Shown piece by piece: positions 51,039 to 64,000 of a stretch of 64,000 nt of DNA; the first letter of the stretch is position 1, and every line of letters starts with the position of its first letter. The notes beneath the pieces are model-generated. The model was not told where the DNA came from. It made no database searches and saw only the letters and a program-made list of their open reading frames with translations. Made by a program: the position numbers and the translations under genes. Origin of the DNA: Seriola aureovittata (Eukaryota; Chordata; Actinopteri; Carangiformes; Carangidae); NCBI RefSeq assembly GCF_021018895.1, contig NC_079386.1:18489052-18553051 (forward strand). Reading direction: 5' to 3'.

Positions 51039-51417
51039 TGACAGTTTCCTAAACGTTCTCTTTCAGTTTGTATTGTGGATGAAATCCTGTCAACCCCTGC
51101 CAACTCTCATGTGTCTTGCAGATCATAAAACCCTCCGGGCGTAACTGGCTGTATGAATTAAATGGACTTGTCCCACTGTATTGCATTTTAAAGTTATTTC
51201 ATACGTCATAATCTTGTGTTCTTTTAAGGTTTCCCTTGTTTGGACTGTGGACGTGATCGGGAATCCTGAGAATTATTCTCCTTCACATGATCCATAAAGG
51301 ATCCTTCTGTGTTTGTGTCGAGTCTCACTTTCGCATTCGTTTCTTCTCGTTTTGCTTTCGTGTCTCCATTTCCCACAGCTCTCACCCTCAACAACGTCTT
51401 CTGTCTTTCAGTCTCGC

Positions 51418-63381
<11,964 letters not shown>

Positions 63382-63386
63382 CTGAG

Positions 63387-63387
<1 letters not shown>

Positions 63388-63448
<61 letters not shown>
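63388..63448. repeat. (CA)n upstream of the AtuA-like exon 63,317-63,381 (RNA: UG)
   Basis: About 30 CA units, separated from the exon by TTCTCAG in the transcript. Confidence 0.97.
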
Positions 63449-63450
<2 letters not shown>

Positions 63451-63639
63451 GACAGTAAACGGACAGTGCAAAGAATCTGGTCCAGATGTTTTATAAAACG
63501 AGGAAGTAAACATGTTGAGGCCGAGATGACCGCTGTGCGACCCTGCTGTCCTGAAGACCACAGGAGAGGACTCTCGCTCCGTCCTCTTCTCTCTCTCTCC
63601 TCTACGCCATCACCATGTTTCACCTCCTGACCTCTCCTC

Positions 63640-63960
63640 ACTGAGCTGAAAACATCGCCCGCCGCTTGTCCTCACCCCGGCTTGAACCGGACGAGCGGTT
63701 CGTCCTCAGTTCACGCTCCCGGCTCCGTCATGTTACAAAATAAAAGGGAGCGATGAGAGCGGCGGGTCGCGACGCGGTCAAGCGGGGGTGAAGCGTTCAA
63801 CCGGGGCTCAATTAGACTGAAATATTTACATTTTTAGTAACAAGAAGAACCAGAAGTTCACGTCCCGGAGCGGCTGCAGAACTCCCACAGCGCAACATCA
63901 CAAACGCTGCTTCACGCAGAGGTGAACTCCGGTTACTAACGTTTGAAAACATAAACTCTG
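63640..63960. promoter_or_regulatory. CpG-rich island-like segment near the window edge
   Basis: CpG density rises clearly here (CGCCCGCCGC, CGGACGAGCGG, GGGTCGCGACGCGG), unlike the rest of the window. I found no AtuA-family codons in it on either strand. It could be a promoter, possibly an internal one of the AtuA-like gene. The strand is unknown. Confidence 0.3.
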
Positions 63961-64000
63961 CTTTGTGTTTTTTACAGCTCAGCCGTCGGGTCTGACCCAG

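Overview
The window looks like teleost fish nuclear DNA, probably acanthomorph. The evidence is short coding exons with GT/AG introns, very dense (CA)n/(TG)n microsatellites, several teleost-type dispersed repeats, and an rbm46-lrat gene pair that matches the RBM46/LRAT neighbourhood on human chromosome 4. No bacterial, organellar or viral gene was seen. Every gene I can support lies on the minus strand.

Layout: 1-16,879 is intergenic, with microsatellites, a polypyrimidine/polypurine block and a relic of a non-LTR retrotransposon 3' end. 16,880-30,058 is a complete rbm46 gene: 10 coding exons, 594 codons plus stop, with three RRMs, a DND1-type double-stranded-RNA-binding domain and a Pro/Ser-rich tail. 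30,796-34,249 is an lrat paralog with 5 coding exons (234 aa). 37,613-41,317 is a second, canonical lrat with 2 coding exons (241 aa). Its main exon sits between two inverted copies of a ~490-bp MITE-like element. 42,068-51,417 is intergenic. 51,418-63,381 is the 3' half (11 exons, about 311 codons) of a gene for an AtuA-like protein (acyclic terpene utilisation family, DUF1446 plus the C-terminal AtuA-like domain). Its 5' half lies beyond the right edge. 63,640-63,960 is CpG-rich.

Roles: RBM46 is a germ-cell RNA-binding protein. LRAT makes retinyl esters from retinol. The vertebrate AtuA-like protein has no function known to me. Nothing shows that the three families work together; the rbm46-lrat arrangement is conserved synteny.

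Most notable observations: (1) at least four exons in two genes are bracketed by an upstream (UG)n and a downstream (CA)n tract in the pre-mRNA, often within a few bases of the splice sites, so the tracts could pair and loop the exon out; (2) the two tandem lrat copies differ by three introns inside the catalytic domain; (3) a mirrored MITE pair encloses the lrat catalytic exon. All exon models were read by eye from splice signals, reading-frame continuity and remembered family sequence; none was checked against RNA or a database.
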